Below are positions 27,708 to 37,108 of a stretch of DNA of 64,000 nucleotides, piece by piece; the stretch's first letter is position 1, and the number at the start of each line of letters is the position of its first letter. The notes below the pieces were generated by a model. That model was not told where the DNA came from. It saw only the letters and a list, made by a program, of their open reading frames with translations, and did no database searches. The stretch covers positions 1-64,000 of the forward strand of contig CAITDJ010000124.1 of assembly GCA_903891085.1 (NCBI GenBank). Direction: 5' to 3'. A program made the translations under genes and the position numbers. The DNA comes from an uncultured Bacteroidota bacterium (GTDB lineage Bacteria > Bacteroidota > Bacteroidia > Bacteroidales > F082).

Positions 27708-28085
27708 CTAAAATATTTTAGTGGTTACATTACCAAGATAGGTTGCTATTAAACACACAAAAACACTCAGGCTGGCATAAAGCGCAAAATAAAAAATATT
27801 TCCATCCCGGAGAAGCGACAGATTCTCGTTGCTGAAAGCGGAAAACGTAGTAAATCCGCCACAAAAACCAACAGTCAGAAACATGCGCCATTCAGCATTC
27901 ATACCGTTACCGCGATCAGAAAGGCCAAAAAACAAGCCGATCAGAAAGCAACCAATAATATTGACGATAAAAGTGCCGAACGGAAAAGAGGAAACAACCG
28001 TGTTCTGAATATATCTTGAAGCGAGGAATCGCGAAATACCACCAAAAAAACTTCCTGTACCGATGATGAGTAATAATTTTATCAT
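27708..28085 (-). CDS. crcB: Fluoride ion channel CrcB/FluC
   Basis: 125-aa four-helix membrane protein that lets toxic fluoride leave the cell. Family landmarks are [12 protein letters not shown] at the start, [15 protein letters not shown] (the conserved Asn in helix 2) and [15 protein letters not shown] (the Phe-box and TTFS motif). I take the Met at 28085 as the start; an upstream in-frame start at 28115 adds ten residues and runs into the leader. A fluoride riboswitch-like element directly precedes it, which independently supports the assignment. Confidence 0.93.
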   Translation of the reverse strand: MIKLLLIIGTGSFFGGISRFLASRYIQNTVVSSFPFGTFIVNIIGCFLIGLFFGLSDRGNGMNAEWRMFLTVGFCGGFTTFSAFSNENLSLLRDGNIFYFALYASLSVFVCLIATYLGNVTTKIF

Positions 28086-28123
28086 ACGTGCCAACCTATA
28101 CTTTAAGAAAAACAATCAAGATA

Positions 28124-28177
28124 AAGCAGGAGCTATCGGCTTAAAAAAAGTGGTTCGGTGCTAACTCCATAGCCGGT
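28124..28177 (-). promoter_or_regulatory. Fluoride riboswitch (crcB motif)
   Basis: Read on the - strand the leader contains CCGGCTATGGAGTTAGC, then ACCGAACCAC, a variable A/T-rich loop and AGCCGATAGCTCCTGC. This has the fluoride aptamer layout: an AUGGAG-type segment followed by GAUAGCUCC, with GGAG and CUCC able to form the pseudoknot. It ends about 40 bases before the crcB start, where a switch should be. The match is by eye to the published consensus; a covariance-model search would settle it. Confidence 0.85.
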
Positions 28178-28503
28178 ATAAAAATACATGAAAAACGGCA
28201 GTCAATCTATATTTTTTCTGTTTAAGCTTGTCAGGTCAAAAAACAATGAGGATTGTCTGGCAGTGTTTATCAACAGTTTTGAGGAAAAATTGAAAAGGTA
28301 ATGTGTTTTTGATTTACCAAAATGTCAGAATCCGGTGAACTGTTCCAAAACAGCAGATTATATCTACTACAAGCGATTATTCTATTGCTTTTTACACTAT
28401 TTTACCCATTCAGCCATTAAATATTCCTGTTCATTATTTTAAATTGGCATGGGTTGAATTCGTCAACTATTTTCGCTTAATAATCAATCAAAACCTATTA
28501 CCC
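28178..28503. other. Intergenic gap between crcB leader and propeller gene
   Basis: 326 bases, A/T-rich, between two divergent transcripts. No reading frame with coding character, tRNA or strong hairpin is visible. It presumably holds the promoters of both genes, but I see no clear TTTG / TAnnTTTG pair. Confidence 0.5.
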
Positions 28504-30852
28504 ATGAAAAGCACTTACCTTTTTATCATCTTAATACTACTATCTCATTATTCACATACACAAACTTCTTATGATTATTCCTGGAGGTATTACACCACAG
28601 GAAATACCGGAATACTGGGTGATTATGCCGAAGGATTATTGATTGATACAGATGGCGATCCCTATATTGCCGCCTATACCCCCGGATTTGAAGAAGGTGG
28701 ATTCTCAAAATTTTTACGTTCCGAAAATTCATGGATCAACTATTCAAACGTCGAATATCCGGTAATGGGAAGTATTTATGATGTAGGTGCATCACGAATC
28801 AGTGAAATGACAAAGGCTTCTGACGGAACCATCTGGATGGCAGGATGGAGAGGAATTTTGCATTTTGATCCTGCTGTTGGCGGAAGTTCGCTGCAATTCT
28901 GGGGCTCCAACAACTCATTGCACCCAGGTGGCCGCACCATGGATATTGATATTGCTCCCGATGGCTCGATCTGGGCTGCCGTGTTTTCTGTTACATGGGG
29001 TGGCGGTGGTCTGGTGCATTTCGATCCTGCTACCAATACATGGCGTTTATGGAATTACGGTTCCACTGCCAACAACTGGCCCAGTTTGATCGGAACATGT
29101 GAAAACCTTTCAATTCAGGTGAAACCAGCCGGTGGTTATGAAGTCTGGATTGATGGAGAAGGATGGAACACAATGATAACTTTCGACAGTGACACCCAGT
29201 TATTCACTTTGTTACCACAGAACAACGAAAGCGATGAGATAGTTGCCTTACCTGGAAGCGATTGTATCGATGAAGAGGGAAATTTATGGGTTTTAAGAAA
29301 CACCGGGCCTGGTAATCCCTATTCATTAGATTACCTTACTCCGGATGGAATCTGGGTAACACCTCAACAACCAGCATCGGGCATTATTGGTGATATCTGG
29401 GCCTTTAAAGCAACCGGAAATCACGAAGCGTTAATCACTGGCTTAAACAGTGAAGTGTGGCAATTTGATGGTGAGATCTGGCAAAGTAAAGGAATCTGGC
29501 GCGAAGGTGCTTACAGTTATGGTTTGGATATGGACGTAGATGGAAACATTTGGGTAACCGGTGTTGGTGGTGCAGCCAGACGTGATGTAGCAACCGGTTT
29601 TTGGCAACGTTACCGTATCACCAACAGCTCACAAATCGATTATTGGGTGCAGGATATGGATATTGATATGGAGGGAAATGTATGGATGACAGGAAACGCC
29701 GGACCTGGTGTCGGAGGCTTTCAACGATTCGACGGCACACACTGGACCGGATTTAATGAAGAAAATTATGGATTGGGTTATGGATTCCCTTTCCCAACAG
29801 ATAACACCATGGAAATTTACCGCAGGCCTTCCAACGGTGATGTGATCATCAATCCAATGTATGAAGGTCTCCATGGCTGGAATACCAATGGCTATTATGC
29901 TTTGACCGGCAGTTATCCCGAATCCAAAGGATTAACCGAAGATTCTGAGGGTAGATTATGGAATCTCGGGGGGTATTATGCGCTTCAATTTTACGAAAAC
30001 AATGGCTGGACTGAAGTCGAAATTACTGGCTCCGGAGCAAATATTGAAAATGATTTATCGTTACCGGGAACCGTCTGGGCTTGCACAGGATATCAGGTTT
30101 TGAGAACCAATGGCGTAACCAGTTACTCAAAAACAGTGTTTGATTTCCCTGAGCTTGACCCGCAGAGTGATGCTCTCTCAACCGTAATCCCTGCTAATGA
30201 GGGCGTAGTCTGGTTTGGATCGAACAAAGGTCTGTTCAGATTAAACACCATAGATGATACCTATGATTTTTACACCAATTCAAACAGTGAAATAGCCGGG
30301 GAAAGCATCACTCCACTTGCATTTACAACCGACGGACGTATCTGGTATACCAGTTTTGGAAGCAGCGAATCTGATGAAACCGGATTGGGGTGGTTTGATG
30401 GAACCAACTTTGGTTTTTTTCCGGTTGAAGACGGTGGATTACCGCACGCACAGGTCATTGATGCTGAAGTAATCACAAAAGCAAACGGTTACGAATTGTG
30501 GCTTTGTTGTTTAAGCAGAGGTATTGCGATACTTGATGTTGGAATAAATACGGTTGGAATTGCCGCTCCAGAAAATCCATCAGCTGATATTCTGTTGGAT
30601 TGTTACCCCAATCCCTTTAATGAAAATACTTCCATTCGTTTTGCACTTTCAAGTACTGATCATGTCAGTCTAAGCATTTATAGTATTACCGGAATACCTG
30701 TTGCTGTAATCATTGACAAACAATTGAATGCCGGAAACCATGTGGTGAACTGGAATACGTCTGATGTAAAAAATAAAGTGAGTTCAGGTATGTATATTGC
30801 CAGAATTACCACATCAACCTTCACGAAATCAATCAGATTGATTGTACAATAA
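28504..30852 (+). CDS. T9SS-exported beta-propeller protein
   Basis: 782 aa with a signal peptide (LFIILILLSHYSHTQ). About ten repeats of the type DGTIWMAGWRGILHFDP, DGNIWVTGVGG or EGRLWNLGGYY form a two-component-regulator-type or NHL-like beta-propeller. The last 80 residues are a type A T9SS sorting domain (CYPNPFNENTSIRF...SGMYIARITT...SIRLIVQ). It is therefore secreted or held at the cell surface, with no enzymatic motif visible. The ATG at 28504 opens the signal peptide; an in-frame TTG 60 bases upstream is rejected. Its stop is one base from the convergent stop of the GH128-like gene. Confidence 0.85.
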   Translation: MKSTYLFIILILLSHYSHTQTSYDYSWRYYTTGNTGILGDYAEGLLIDTDGDPYIAAYTPGFEEGGFSKFLRSENSWINYSNVEYPVMGSIYDVGASRISEMTKASDGTIWMAGWRGILHFDPAVGGSSLQFWGSNNSLHPGGRTMDIDIAPDGSIWAAVFSVTWGGGGLVHFDPATNTWRLWNYGSTANNWPSLIGTCENLSIQVKPAGGYEVWIDGEGWNTMITFDSDTQLFTLLPQNNESDEIVALPGSDCIDEEGNLWVLRNTGPGNPYSLDYLTPDGIWVTPQQPASGIIGDIWAFKATGNHEALITGLNSEVWQFDGEIWQSKGIWREGAYSYGLDMDVDGNIWVTGVGGAARRDVATGFWQRYRITNSSQIDYWVQDMDIDMEGNVWMTGNAGPGVGGFQRFDGTHWTGFNEENYGLGYGFPFPTDNTMEIYRRPSNGDVIINPMYEGLHGWNTNGYYALTGSYPESKGLTEDSEGRLWNLGGYYALQFYENNGWTEVEITGSGANIENDLSLPGTVWACTGYQVLRTNGVTSYSKTVFDFPELDPQSDALSTVIPANEGVVWFGSNKGLFRLNTIDDTYDFYTNSNSEIAGESITPLAFTTDGRIWYTSFGSSESDETGLGWFDGTNFGFFPVEDGGLPHAQVIDAEVITKANGYELWLCCLSRGIAILDVGINTVGIAAPENPSADILLDCYPNPFNENTSIRFALSSTDHVSLSIYSITGIPVAVIIDKQLNAGNHVVNWNTSDVKNKVSSGMYIARITTSTFTKSIRLIVQ

Positions 30853-30853
30853 A

Positions 30854-32356
30854 TTACAAAAGCACAATTTTTCTGAAGATACTGCCTTCTTTGCGAATGA
30901 TGCAAAGTGTATAAATACCTTTACGCATACCATCAATCTTGCTTAGGTCAACAGGAATTTCTTTTTCAATTGAATCCGCTATTTCAGTTGTGTAAATGGT
31001 TTTTCCAGTGAGGTCGTTAATTAGTATAATGAATTCATCAGTCACACGCCGGCTGAACCGGATTGTGAATGTGTGATCTACCACAGGATTAGGAAAAACA
31101 GTCACATCCAATTGACTCATCGTTGGGTCATCGAGCCCGGCAAATCCTTCTACAAGGCTTAGCCAGTTCAAATTAAAGCCACTTATAAGCACGGCTAATT
31201 TTAAAATATGTTCACCTGCATCCAGCGTTATCGTGGTTGACACTGATTTCCAGTTTTGCCATCCGTTTGTATTTGTGGTATTTACGGTTCCCACTTTCAC
31301 ATTATCCAAATAAACATCGAATTTACCGGCAGCGGTTCCCGCATACCGGCTTGTGAAAGCATATTCACCACTTTCGGCCACGATTACTTTATAAGAAAGC
31401 CAATCGCCTGCTTCGGTGTAACCAATATTCATGAATCCATCAATATCATTGGTCAATTCAGCAAACACACCCTTTTGTCGGTAATATTCTTCTGCTTCAA
31501 TTCTTCCGGGGATTTCGGAAACCTGCATCGAATCATATACCGGAACATCCAAATAAACCTGGCCCAGCTCTGTCATTTCACCATTGGCACCGTACAAATC
31601 GATATAGGGGTAAACGGCAGCTCCGCTGCCTCTTCCAATGAACCATGCATAGCGGAATACATCCGGATTGCGTTCCAGAAAATTGGTAGTTCCGGCCAGA
31701 TAATTCTGTTGACTTGCCGGGGTAACACCAGCCTCCCAATTGGCAAACTCTGTTACCCAGATTGGTTTACCGTATTTCCGTGCATCATCGATATATCCTG
31801 ACATTGAATTACCGCCTCCATACCAATGCAAAGCAATATAATCGACCCGGCAACCAACACAGGCAGCAAAAAAATCGTCGAGCCAATCGAATGGATTGTT
31901 GTAGGTTGTGCCGTTCTCGGTAACGCAGCTGCCACAATAATTCACGGCCGGACTCACAAGTTTTATTCCGTATTGATCGGCAAAGGCTTGCAATTGAGGC
32001 CAGGCAGCAGCGGCTTGTGTGGGCGTCATATTGGCCTGTGCCGTGAAATTTGGTTCATTAAAACCCAACACAAAATTCACCTTATCATCCTGCGATACCC
32101 ATGCATTCACTCCGCTGATTCCAGCCGCATTCCATGCCTGGGGAGTGAAATCGACCCCGTAATTTCCATATGTATTTCGAATGCCTGCATCGGGTTGGGC
32201 CGCCCAGTTATACCACCACGAAATTCCTTGTGAAGCAGTATTCATATCTGCCGGTGAATGGTAACCATAGCCAAGGCCGCGTTTGTTGCTCTTCTCCTGA
32301 CCAAATGAAAGCGTTGTTGTAAGTAAGAACAAGATGAGGAACCCGTTTGTTTTCAT
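30854..32356 (-). CDS. GH128-like beta-1,3-glucanase with CBM6-like domain and T9SS signal
   Basis: 500 aa. The signal peptide ends at LSFGQ. The catalytic domain (about 25-265) belongs to the Asl1 / GH128 type: Glu101 in VLGFNEPN (acid/base) and Glu203 in PIWVTEFANW (nucleophile), with LHWYGGG between. A CBM6-like module follows (about 290-415: RIEAEEYY...GFMNIGYTEAGDWLSY), then a T9SS sorting domain (FPNPVVDHTFTIRF...). It probably cuts beta-1,3-glucan outside the cell and would complement the laminarin-type locus at 54-64 kb, though encoded apart from it. Confidence 0.83.
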   Translation of the reverse strand: MKTNGFLILFLLTTTLSFGQEKSNKRGLGYGYHSPADMNTASQGISWWYNWAAQPDAGIRNTYGNYGVDFTPQAWNAAGISGVNAWVSQDDKVNFVLGFNEPNFTAQANMTPTQAAAAWPQLQAFADQYGIKLVSPAVNYCGSCVTENGTTYNNPFDWLDDFFAACVGCRVDYIALHWYGGGNSMSGYIDDARKYGKPIWVTEFANWEAGVTPASQQNYLAGTTNFLERNPDVFRYAWFIGRGSGAAVYPYIDLYGANGEMTELGQVYLDVPVYDSMQVSEIPGRIEAEEYYRQKGVFAELTNDIDGFMNIGYTEAGDWLSYKVIVAESGEYAFTSRYAGTAAGKFDVYLDNVKVGTVNTTNTNGWQNWKSVSTTITLDAGEHILKLAVLISGFNLNWLSLVEGFAGLDDPTMSQLDVTVFPNPVVDHTFTIRFSRRVTDEFIILINDLTGKTIYTTEIADSIEKEIPVDLSKIDGMRKGIYTLCIIRKEGSIFRKIVLL

Positions 32357-32391
32357 AAAATCAGGCTTAAAACAATTTGTGATATTAGGCA

Positions 32392-32418
32392 CAAAGATAG
32401 AGACAGGACACGATCAAA
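32392..32418 (-). promoter_or_regulatory. Candidate promoter of the GH128-like gene
   Basis: On the - strand TTTG is followed after about 15 bases by TATCTTTG, a perfect TAnnTTTG box. It lies 36 bases before the ATG. The spacing is shorter than the consensus. Confidence 0.4.
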
Positions 32419-32520
32419 AATTGAAGCAGAAAAAAACGACAGCACATTTCTCAGTAAAGGTCTATTTTTTCTTTAAACGTTTCACTATAAGCCCTTAACC
32501 TGAAATTGTGGCGTTAGCAT

Positions 32521-34017
32521 CTAAATTGATCGTGACAAACTGCTTTTCGTAAATTTTTCAACCCTTTCAAAAGCAAGTTTTGAACTTATAATCGCCATGG
32601 GAAGTCCTGCACCCGGAACAGTTGATGCGCCAACATAAAAAACGTTTTTATAGTTTTCGTCATAGTTATGGGGCCGAAAGGCACCAATCTGCATCATGGA
32701 ATGCGACAGACCAAGGCCGCTGCCACGGTGCAGGTTAAACTGCTGTTGCCAATCGGCAGGCGTATACACGGTTTTTGATATAATCTCAGGTTTGATGTCC
32801 CGACCAATACGTTTTGAAAAATCGTCGATGATGCTGTCGGTAATTTCATCCTTGTCGTCCCAGTTAGGTTTGTAGCGCAGATCGGGCACCGGACAAACGA
32901 AAAACAGACTCTCACAACCTTCAGGCGCACAATCAGGATTGTGTTTCGAGAGCACATTCACATAATAATACGGCTTTTGAAGCTTATCAGGATTTTTATA
33001 AATATCCCCGGCATATTCATCAAAATTGCTTCCCAGAAAATAATTGTGGTGGTTTGTCTCCGGAAGCTTGCATTTCACACCCAGATACATGGTGAGATAA
33101 CCCATCGTCCATTCCTTTTTGTCGAGTTGTTCGATCGAAAATGCCTTGCGTTTCAATACTTTTCCTCTGAAAACTGCCGCATCGGCATTCACAACAATGA
33201 TGTCAGCCGTCCATTCCTTTTGATTCTGATCGGTCAGTGATTCCAATTTTCCGTTTTTTTCAACGAAATCCATGATCTCGGTGTTGTAAGTGATCGTAAC
33301 ATTTTCTTTACGTAGTTCTGCCACTATTCCTTCGACAATCTTATACATACCGCCTGCCACATTGTAGTAACCATCATGCTTGAACTCGGTATATGAAAGC
33401 AGTGAATAAACGGCGGAAGTGTCGAACGGTGTGCGCCCCAGAAAAAAAGCCACCAGCGAAACAATCTGTCGTGCTTCACTCGATGTGAAATAGCGGTTCA
33501 CCTGATCGTTGAATTTGCGAAAAAGAACCGGCAGGTGTTTGGGATTCACGCGCATGAGTGTCAGCACATAATCGAGCAATGAATCGAAATTCTGTTTGAT
33601 GACCAGATCGACGGTGTCGTGAAAAAGTTCTCCGCATTTATTGAGGTATTTTTCTATTTTCTTATCAAAATCCGGTTCAATGTCTTTGAACTGTTCCGAT
33701 AGTTTTGCCAGGTCCTTATAAAGGAAAAATGTCTTTGAACTATTACTGAAATTGACCGAATACAAGGGATCAAGTTCTACATATTCGAATGGAAGATTGA
33801 TATTACAATCGCGGGCAAACTCTTCAAATTCGTACGACATGCTAAAGAAACTCGGGCCCGTATCAAAGGTGAATCCATCTTTTTTAATCTGATTCAGGCG
33901 TCCGCCGGCCTGTTTGTGTTTTTCGATGATTTGTACCTTGTAGCCTTTTTTTGCCAGCCTGAGGGCCGTTGCCAATCCGCCGATGCCTGCACCAACAACC
34001 AATATTGTCTTTTCCAC
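32521..34017 (-). CDS. crtI: Phytoene desaturase (carotenoid desaturase)
   Basis: 498-aa FAD-dependent CrtI-type desaturase. The N-terminal dinucleotide fold is VVGAGIGGLATALRLAKKGY, followed by GGRLNQIKKDGFTFDTGPS. The C-terminal family signature VGASTVPGAGLPMAI is present. It should convert phytoene to lycopene (or a partly desaturated intermediate). It is the last gene of the carotenoid operon, starting one base after the stop of the TPR gene. It is the only desaturase in the cluster, so a separate 3,4-desaturase, if present, is elsewhere. Confidence 0.92.
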   Translation of the reverse strand: MEKTILVVGAGIGGLATALRLAKKGYKVQIIEKHKQAGGRLNQIKKDGFTFDTGPSFFSMSYEFEEFARDCNINLPFEYVELDPLYSVNFSNSSKTFFLYKDLAKLSEQFKDIEPDFDKKIEKYLNKCGELFHDTVDLVIKQNFDSLLDYVLTLMRVNPKHLPVLFRKFNDQVNRYFTSSEARQIVSLVAFFLGRTPFDTSAVYSLLSYTEFKHDGYYNVAGGMYKIVEGIVAELRKENVTITYNTEIMDFVEKNGKLESLTDQNQKEWTADIIVVNADAAVFRGKVLKRKAFSIEQLDKKEWTMGYLTMYLGVKCKLPETNHHNYFLGSNFDEYAGDIYKNPDKLQKPYYYVNVLSKHNPDCAPEGCESLFFVCPVPDLRYKPNWDDKDEITDSIIDDFSKRIGRDIKPEIISKTVYTPADWQQQFNLHRGSGLGLSHSMMQIGAFRPHNYDENYKNVFYVGASTVPGAGLPMAIISSKLAFERVEKFTKSSLSRSI

Positions 34018-34018
34018 T

Positions 34019-34759
34019 TTATTCTTTATTTATCTTTTTGAGTAATTCGGTATATAATTCATTTTTGACCCACATTAGATTGGGTTCGATACGAAACAGA
34101 TTTTCGTAGCAAGCTTTTGCAGCATTATAATCATGCAGTTCGGTATATGCTTTGGCAATCATTGTCAAAAGATTCAGATAGTTCCAGTCATCTTTCATTT
34201 CTGTTTTATCAAGTTCCATCAACAATTTTGCCTTGTTAAAATAATTCAAGGCAACCGTTTTTGAACCTCCAAAAGCTGAAGGCATATAAAACTGACTATT
34301 TCCATATTGGATATAACCATATGGGTTTTTTTCATCGAGTTTCATGGCCAATTCGGCGCACTCAACACTTTTGGGGCCGACAAAAGGGGCTTTAAAAACG
34401 TTTAATCCAATATGAAAACCATAGAAAGCCGATTTGTAAGCATTGACCAATGACAATTTGTAGGACGCCTTTTCGAGTATTTCAAGGTTAGCTTCGGCCA
34501 AAGCGAGATATGCTTCAGCCTGTTCGTCATTGTCCTTATCGATGCACCAGCCAACATAACCATATTGATAATTAACCAGCTCCAGCAAAAAATCATTGGA
34601 TTTATTGTTTTGAAGATTCATCTCATCAATCACCAACTTCCATTGTGCCATGTTATTGCTGACATAAGACTCGTAAATAGTTGATTTATACGCAGCCTTT
34701 ATACTTGAAACACTGAAAATGATTACAATAAGTGTTAAGAAATACTTCGACCTTTCCAT
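34019..34759 (-). CDS. Exported TPR-repeat protein of the carotenoid operon
   Basis: 246 aa with a signal peptide (FLTLIVIIFSVSSIKA), then helical repeats with TPR character (YLNLLTMIAKAYTELHDYNAAKACYENLFRIEPN near the end). No enzyme motif is visible. The start at 34759 is chosen over a frame extending to 35074, because the extension only overlaps the glycosyltransferase in another frame. The remaining 25-base overlap with that gene suggests translational coupling. Its role beside pigment enzymes is unknown; assembly or transport of the glycosylated carotenoid in the envelope is a guess. Confidence 0.75.
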   Translation of the reverse strand: MERSKYFLTLIVIIFSVSSIKAAYKSTIYESYVSNNMAQWKLVIDEMNLQNNKSNDFLLELVNYQYGYVGWCIDKDNDEQAEAYLALAEANLEILEKASYKLSLVNAYKSAFYGFHIGLNVFKAPFVGPKSVECAELAMKLDEKNPYGYIQYGNSQFYMPSAFGGSKTVALNYFNKAKLLMELDKTEMKDDWNYLNLLTMIAKAYTELHDYNAAKACYENLFRIEPNLMWVKNELYTELLKKINKE

Positions 34760-35826
34760 ATATATTCTTTCCTTTTTTTGTTTAAAATTGCTTTGTAAAT
34801 AAATAATCCCAGAGCCAATTGCTGAGGAATGAGTAAAACAAGATTTTGTACAACCGACTGTCTGCTCACGATGGAAATGAAAATCCGGGTCAAAACCACC
34901 ATGCTGAAGTAGAAAAACAATGCCTTGTAAGAAAGTCCAACTAAAACTGCCAAAAATCCGAATGAAGTAATCAGCCAGAAAGAGAAGGCAAGTACCGCTG
35001 AATTTCCAAAAAAACCGATCACATTCTTCGAAAAACCATGCACCGAATCCACGAAACTTCCATACATGCGGCAACTTATGTTTTCGTCGCCTGCCAAACA
35101 GGCAACGGGAATATGGTTTTGTTTATAAAACCGCGCGATGGCAATATCTTCCACCTTGTTGGCTTTCATGGTTTGATGTGGCATCATTTGACGGTATCCG
35201 ACTGCATCGAACAGCATACACTGACCATTGGCAGCGGCAAACGATGAAAAACCCGTTTTACGCACCAAAATCAACGGCAAAAGTGAAAGCAAAATGTAGT
35301 TCATGTTTGGCACGGTTATTTTCTCTCCAACACCAATCATGATTTGCTTTGGAAAAACAGAAAGTAATCCCAGTTTATACTTCTCTGTGTAACGGGTAAT
35401 GTCAGATAAAAGTTCATTTTTCACGCGTACATCGGCATCAAGAAACAGTAAAAAATCGCCTGTTGCCTTATTTGCTAACACATGGCATGCATGGTTTTTG
35501 CCCAGCCAACCTTCGGGCAGTCCGGCTGAACAGATGAGTTTGACGCGTGCATCTTTCTTTGAAAACCCGGAAACGATAGCAGTAGTATTATCGGTCGATT
35601 CGTCATCAAAAACAATGATTTCAATGCGCTGATACGGCTGCTTTAAAAGATCTGCAAGAAGATTGCTTATGTTATTTTCTTCGTTCCGGGCCGGAATCAA
35701 TACCGAAACCAAATGGTTTAATGGTGCTGTATTTCGGCCAAATGACTGCCGGAATACCAGATTTGAAACCGCAACGAGCAATCGGATAATAGCAAAAACG
35801 AATACAACACCGGCCAGATAGATCAT
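34735..35826 (-). CDS. Family 2 glycosyltransferase (CrtQ-like)
   Basis: 363 aa, membrane-associated. It shows a GT2 nucleotide-sugar domain: SVLIPARNEENNISNLL, IIVFDDESTDNT, the DxD-like LLFLDADVRV, and a later KVEDIAIARFYK (acidic ED). About four hydrophobic segments lie at the termini. In the carotenoid operon it most likely glycosylates a hydroxylated carotenoid end group, as CrtQ does in staphyloxanthin synthesis. Direct evidence for that acceptor is contextual only. Confidence 0.82.
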   Translation of the reverse strand: MIYLAGVVFVFAIIRLLVAVSNLVFRQSFGRNTAPLNHLVSVLIPARNEENNISNLLADLLKQPYQRIEIIVFDDESTDNTTAIVSGFSKKDARVKLICSAGLPEGWLGKNHACHVLANKATGDFLLFLDADVRVKNELLSDITRYTEKYKLGLLSVFPKQIMIGVGEKITVPNMNYILLSLLPLILVRKTGFSSFAAANGQCMLFDAVGYRQMMPHQTMKANKVEDIAIARFYKQNHIPVACLAGDENISCRMYGSFVDSVHGFSKNVIGFFGNSAVLAFSFWLITSFGFLAVLVGLSYKALFFYFSMVVLTRIFISIVSRQSVVQNLVLLIPQQLALGLFIYKAILNKKRKEYIWKGRSIS

Positions 35827-35829
35827 TGC

Positions 35830-36453
35830 TTACACATTAAATTGCTTTTGCTTTTCGACGCTTTGGGCATAAAAATGGTTGTATTGATGTTGCAGACCGG
35901 CAATATCACTTACCGGCATGCTGTTTTCCTGCAAATGAAAATATATGCCTGGCTTTCGGTTCGAGAAATAATCGACAAGGTTGGCCAGAAACATAATCTG
36001 AATTTTATCCGCCTTTTCATTTAAAATTCTTTCCAGTCCTTTTTCAAACTGAAAATGCTGGTTATGCTGACTTTGGATTTCACCCTGTGGAAAAATTAGT
36101 ACCATATTTTCATTATTGGTGAGTAGTTCAGCTGTATAATGAAGTGTTTCTATGATGCTTTTCGATTTTTTACTGACTGAAAAACCGCCCGTATAATTGA
36201 AAAACCAGAATTTCCGAAGCTGTTCCTCAAGCATCATGAAATGAAATTTCCGGTGCAACATTTTTATATTGATATACATTGCCCAAAACCCATCCCACCA
36301 ACTTATATGATTGGATATTAGTAATATAGGAAGATTTTTTTCTTCTATTCCGCCAATAATCCGCACCGTTCCAAAATGCCTTTTGATAATTATATCGGCA
36401 TACCATTTGAAAAATGGATGAATGATAAAATTATGTTTGGCCTTCAGCATCAA
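35830..36453 (-). CDS. PlsC-like acyltransferase of the carotenoid operon
   Basis: 207-aa acyltransferase of the lysophosphatidic-acid acyltransferase fold. The HX4D catalytic motif is His49-Asp54 in SNHISWWDGFW, and the second block is VLIFPQGEIQS. It lies four bases after the cruF-like gene and three before the glycosyltransferase, all on one transcript. It may add a fatty acyl group to the carotenoid sugar, analogous in position to CrtO of staphyloxanthin synthesis. A phospholipid role is the alternative. Confidence 0.8.
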   Translation of the reverse strand: MMLKAKHNFIIHPFFKWYADIIIKRHFGTVRIIGGIEEKNLPILLISNHISWWDGFWAMYINIKMLHRKFHFMMLEEQLRKFWFFNYTGGFSVSKKSKSIIETLHYTAELLTNNENMVLIFPQGEIQSQHNQHFQFEKGLERILNEKADKIQIMFLANLVDYFSNRKPGIYFHLQENSMPVSDIAGLQHQYNHFYAQSVEKQKQFNV

Positions 36454-36457
36454 TTTG

Positions 36458-37108
36458 TTAAATCAGGAAAAATAAAAACAGGAAAAATAAAAACTGACAC
36501 ACCAGTATAAATGAAGCAAATCTGTTCCGGATTTTGATGTGTGCCATCTTTAGCAAAGAATGAAATATCAGTGCAATTACAAACCAGGCAAGGTAATTTT
36601 TCAATGGCACTCTATCATCAAGCCAATACCACATATCGAGGATGGGTGCAAGCTGTTCAAGCACCAAATCGTAAACCAGCATTATTGTTGAAGCAAAAAC
36701 GATTTTCAAACCAGGGTGTACTGATGTTTTTTCGAAAACCGAAGCGGTTGTATACACCAGAAATAACCAGTTCAAACCTATAATGACAGGTGTGAGGAAA
36801 AATTTTGGTCCCAGACTGTCGCCATAGTTGTACTCACCGAAAATTAGTCCGGTATTTACACCGATGGCCTCAATAATAAACCCCAGAAGTAAAATTCCAG
36901 TAAAAATGAAAACCCTTTTTTTATTCAATTTTTCGTCATTAAACACCGCCAATGTCGCAAAACTCAATAAAAGTGCAAAAGGAATTAGTTTCACAAAAAA
37001 CGGAAACGAAACAGGAACCAATAACCCGACAATACCAACCACATAGAAAATTACGAAAAAGACTTTCGTTTCCATGATTCTGCCCGTAATAAATCCAAAA
37101 TAGTTCAT
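36458..37108 (-). CDS. cruF: CruF-like carotenoid 1,2-hydratase
   Basis: 216-aa membrane protein with about seven hydrophobic segments, matching the carotenoid biosynthesis protein family that includes CruF. Recognisable pieces are GFIIEAIGVNTGLIFGEYNYG and VYDLVLEQLAPILDMWYW. CruF hydrates the psi end group of gamma-carotene-type intermediates. The start overlaps the lycopene cyclase stop by four bases (ATGA), which supports 37108 as the start. It suggests the product is monocyclic with a hydroxylated acyclic end, as in saproxanthin or myxol types. Confidence 0.82.
   Translation of the reverse strand: MNYFGFITGRIMETKVFFVIFYVVGIVGLLVPVSFPFFVKLIPFALLLSFATLAVFNDEKLNKKRVFIFTGILLLGFIIEAIGVNTGLIFGEYNYGDSLGPKFFLTPVIIGLNWLFLVYTTASVFEKTSVHPGLKIVFASTIMLVYDLVLEQLAPILDMWYWLDDRVPLKNYLAWFVIALIFHSLLKMAHIKIRNRFASFILVCQFLFFLFLFFLI

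Noticed and set aside
34760-35074. An N-terminal extension of the TPR protein by 105 residues
   Set aside because: It lies entirely within the glycosyltransferase gene in another frame, is compositionally odd (Phe/His/Cys-rich), and the internal Met at 34759 opens a normal signal peptide.
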